Below are positions 62,709-64,000 of a DNA stretch of 64,000 bases, one piece after another. A program made the translations under genes and the position numbers. The stretch comes from Roseiarcus sp963783175. GTDB taxonomy: Bacteria; Pseudomonadota; Alphaproteobacteria; Rhizobiales; Beijerinckiaceae. The number at the start of each line of letters is the position of its first letter. Within the stretch, counting starts at the first letter, position 1. The notes under the pieces are model-generated. The model had not been told where the DNA came from and did no database searches. It saw nothing but the letters and a program-made list of their open reading frames with translations. The stretch spans positions 50,262 through 114,261 of the forward strand of contig CAWANG010000005.1 of assembly GCA_963783175.1 (NCBI GenBank), read 5' to 3'.

Positions 62709-62878
62709 TGCTTACAGGATTGCGACTGACCTCACGGCAATCGGCACCAGCGTTTGAAAAGTGAAGTCGCCGCGTGAACCAACAACAATCATTCGCGCTG
62801 GCTCCAGCGCCCAACTCTGATCAGACGAACTGAAGATTCAGGCCAAAGGCGACTCCGGCCCACCTCGAAGGCCAGCGC

Positions 62879-64000
62879 CTAGACCTTCGCCAATTGCTGA
62901 CCGAGTGGCAATGTGCGGATGCGCCTGCCGCTGGCGGCGAAGATCGCATTCATGAGCGCCGGCGCGACCGGCGGCACGCCGGGTTCGCCTACGCCGCCTA
63001 GCGGCATATCGTAGCCGTGTGGCACGATATGCACATGCGTCTCATGAGGCGCGTCGCTGATCCGCAAGACCAAGTAGTCGTCGAGGTTGCGCTGCTCCAC
63101 CTTTCCGTCCTTGAACGAGATTTCGTTCAGCAGGCCTACCCCCAATCCCATGACGACGGCCCTCGAATTGAGCGCGCACGCGATCCGGGTTGACGGTCGG
63201 CCCACAGTCGACGGCGATATCGACCCGCGGAATGGTGAGATTGCCTTTGCTGTCCACCGCGACTTCGATGACCGCTGCAACATAGCTTACGAAACTTCGA
63301 TGAGCCGCCAAGCCGAGGCCATGTCCTTTCGGAACCTCACGGCCCCAGCCCGCCTTCTCGGTCACGAGCCCCACGACGCCACTCAGCCGCCCGGTGTCGA
63401 TCGGGTAGACCTCCGGATTTTCGCCGTAGTCCCAGAAGTTCTTGACCTTGTCGCGGACGTCGACGATGCGGGGAGGGCCAATCAGATCGAGCAAGAACGC
63501 CTTCTGATCCTTGCCCGCCGCCGCCGCGAGTTCGGCAACGAAGGATTGGATCGCAAAACCGTGCGGAACGTTCGAGACGGAGCGCCACCAACCGATCTTT
63601 GTATGGGCTTCGGCCTCGCCGTTCTCAAGGCGGTCCTTGATGTCGAAGGGCAAATCGGAGAGGCCCTGACCCAACTCCCAGTTGGCCTCATGCTTCGGGT
63701 CGGGCATGAAGAGGGCCATGATCGACGGCGCGACGCTGTTGTGGCGCCATGCTATCACCTTGCCGTCGCTGTCGAGCCCGGCCTCGATGTGTTCGACCGA
63801 CACCGTGTGGTAGAAGTCGTTGCGGATGTCGTCCTCGCGGGTCCACACGACCTTGACCGGCGCGCCGCCGACCGCTTTCGAGCACAGCCGCCTCGACGGC
63901 AAAGTCCGGCTTCGACTTGCGGCCAAATCCGCCGCCCAGAAGCGTCACGTTGACCGTGACGTTCTCGCCCGGAAGCCCAAGATATTTGGCGACCAGATCA
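62879..64000 (-). pseudogene. Molybdenum hydroxylase large subunit (xanthine dehydrogenase/IorB-like), 5' partial, two frame breaks
   Basis: The gene runs off the right edge. Three frames combine: VTLLGGGFGRKSKPDFAVEA (the molybdopterin motif GGGFGRK), then VGGAPVKVVWTREDDIRNDF and GWWRSVSNVPHGFAIQSFV, then VVMGLGVGLLNEISF and GGVGEPGVPPVAPALMNAIF, with the catalytic Glu in GVGEPG. The frame changes near 63885-63890 and 63150-63156; each needs one base fewer or two more. The family oxidises aldehydes or N-heterocycles with Mo-cofactor in the periplasm or cytosol. Its small [2Fe-2S] subunit is not visible. Whether it is a true pseudogene depends on checking these sites. Confidence 0.8.

Larger units (their letters stand above)
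55939..64000. mobile_element. Left end of a putative tRNA-Tyr-integrated element (right end outside window)
   Basis: The 3' half of tRNA-Tyr at 55939-55989 marks one attachment end. By the geometry of integration at a tRNA 3' end, the element lies on the higher-coordinate side and an intact tRNA-Tyr (minus strand) should lie at its far end, beyond base 64000. In support, the next genes differ from the rest of the window: a more AT-rich SH3 gene, a FecR/CHASE2 pair and a tyrosine recombinase at 60797-62030. The exact extent, and whether the molybdenum hydroxylase is inside it, cannot be seen. Confidence 0.5.

Noticed and set aside
1..64000. CRISPR arrays, rRNA genes, insertion sequences with transposases
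   Set aside because: I looked for regularly spaced repeats, rRNA-like stretches and transposase-like frames and found none.

Overview
The window is GC-rich DNA, dense with genes on both strands. It most resembles an alphaproteobacterium of the Hyphomicrobiales type (inference). The hints are a TIGR01837-type phasin, a PEPxxWA-type PEP-CTERM protein, a homodimeric pyruvate dehydrogenase E1 beside an Lrp regulator, RhaS-type sugar transport and non-phosphorylative deoxyhexose catabolism. I cannot name a genus.

Region 1 (1-3.1 kb) holds the 3' part of a GH127 arabinofuranosidase-type gene, a fumarylacetoacetase-family hydrolase and an orphan PEP-CTERM secreted protein. Region 2 (3.1-18.8 kb) is a neutral-lipid island: an FFLEELY-motif protein, two WS/DGAT acyltransferases, a TPR-like protein, a TetR regulator, a patatin phospholipase, a phasin, a two-domain fatty acyl-CoA reductase-like enzyme, a GMC alcohol oxidoreductase, three alpha/beta hydrolases and an AlkK-like acyl-CoA ligase. 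Together these could activate fatty acids, reduce them to alcohols, esterify them, coat the resulting granules and hydrolyse them again.

Region 3 (18.9-44.2 kb) is a sugar-acid catabolic region. It has a decayed ABC set with an L-rhamnose mutarotase, an intact RhaSTPQ-type importer, a second importer whose reading frames are interrupted, five single-domain SDRs, a fuconolactonase-type amidohydrolase, an SMP-30 lactonase, an enolase-superfamily dehydratase, an aldo/keto reductase, and Gfo/Idh/MocA and acetoacetate-decarboxylase-family proteins. This fits oxidation of L-fucose or L-rhamnose through lactone, aldonate and 2-keto-3-deoxy acid. A scar at 40.5-40.7 kb joins a lipoyl-domain fragment to an opposed enolase-family fragment.

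Region 4 (44.2-55.8 kb) holds an Lrp regulator diverging from aceE, then a minus-strand operon encoding a B12-dependent acyl-CoA mutase of the 2-hydroxyisobutyryl-CoA mutase type (diagnostic RQI motif), its MeaB chaperone, a PaaK-like CoA ligase and the B12 subunit. A tandem gamma-carbonic-anhydrase-like protein lies downstream. A BKACE enzyme diverges from the operon, and an ATP-dependent DNA ligase follows.

Region 5 (55.9-64 kb) begins with the 3' half of a tRNA-Tyr, cut at the anticodon loop, which looks like one attachment end of an integrated element. Beyond it lie an SH3 protein, a FecR/CHASE2 pair, a tyrosine recombinase, a small Cys-containing secreted protein and a partial molybdenum hydroxylase.

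Eight genes carry frame breaks, eleven breaks in all. Three are five-base G tracts where the frame needs six, and three are GAACTC or GAGCTC where the frame needs a GANTC pentamer. This pattern suggests residual sequencing errors at least as strongly as gene decay, so calls of 'pseudogene' here should be read with that in mind.
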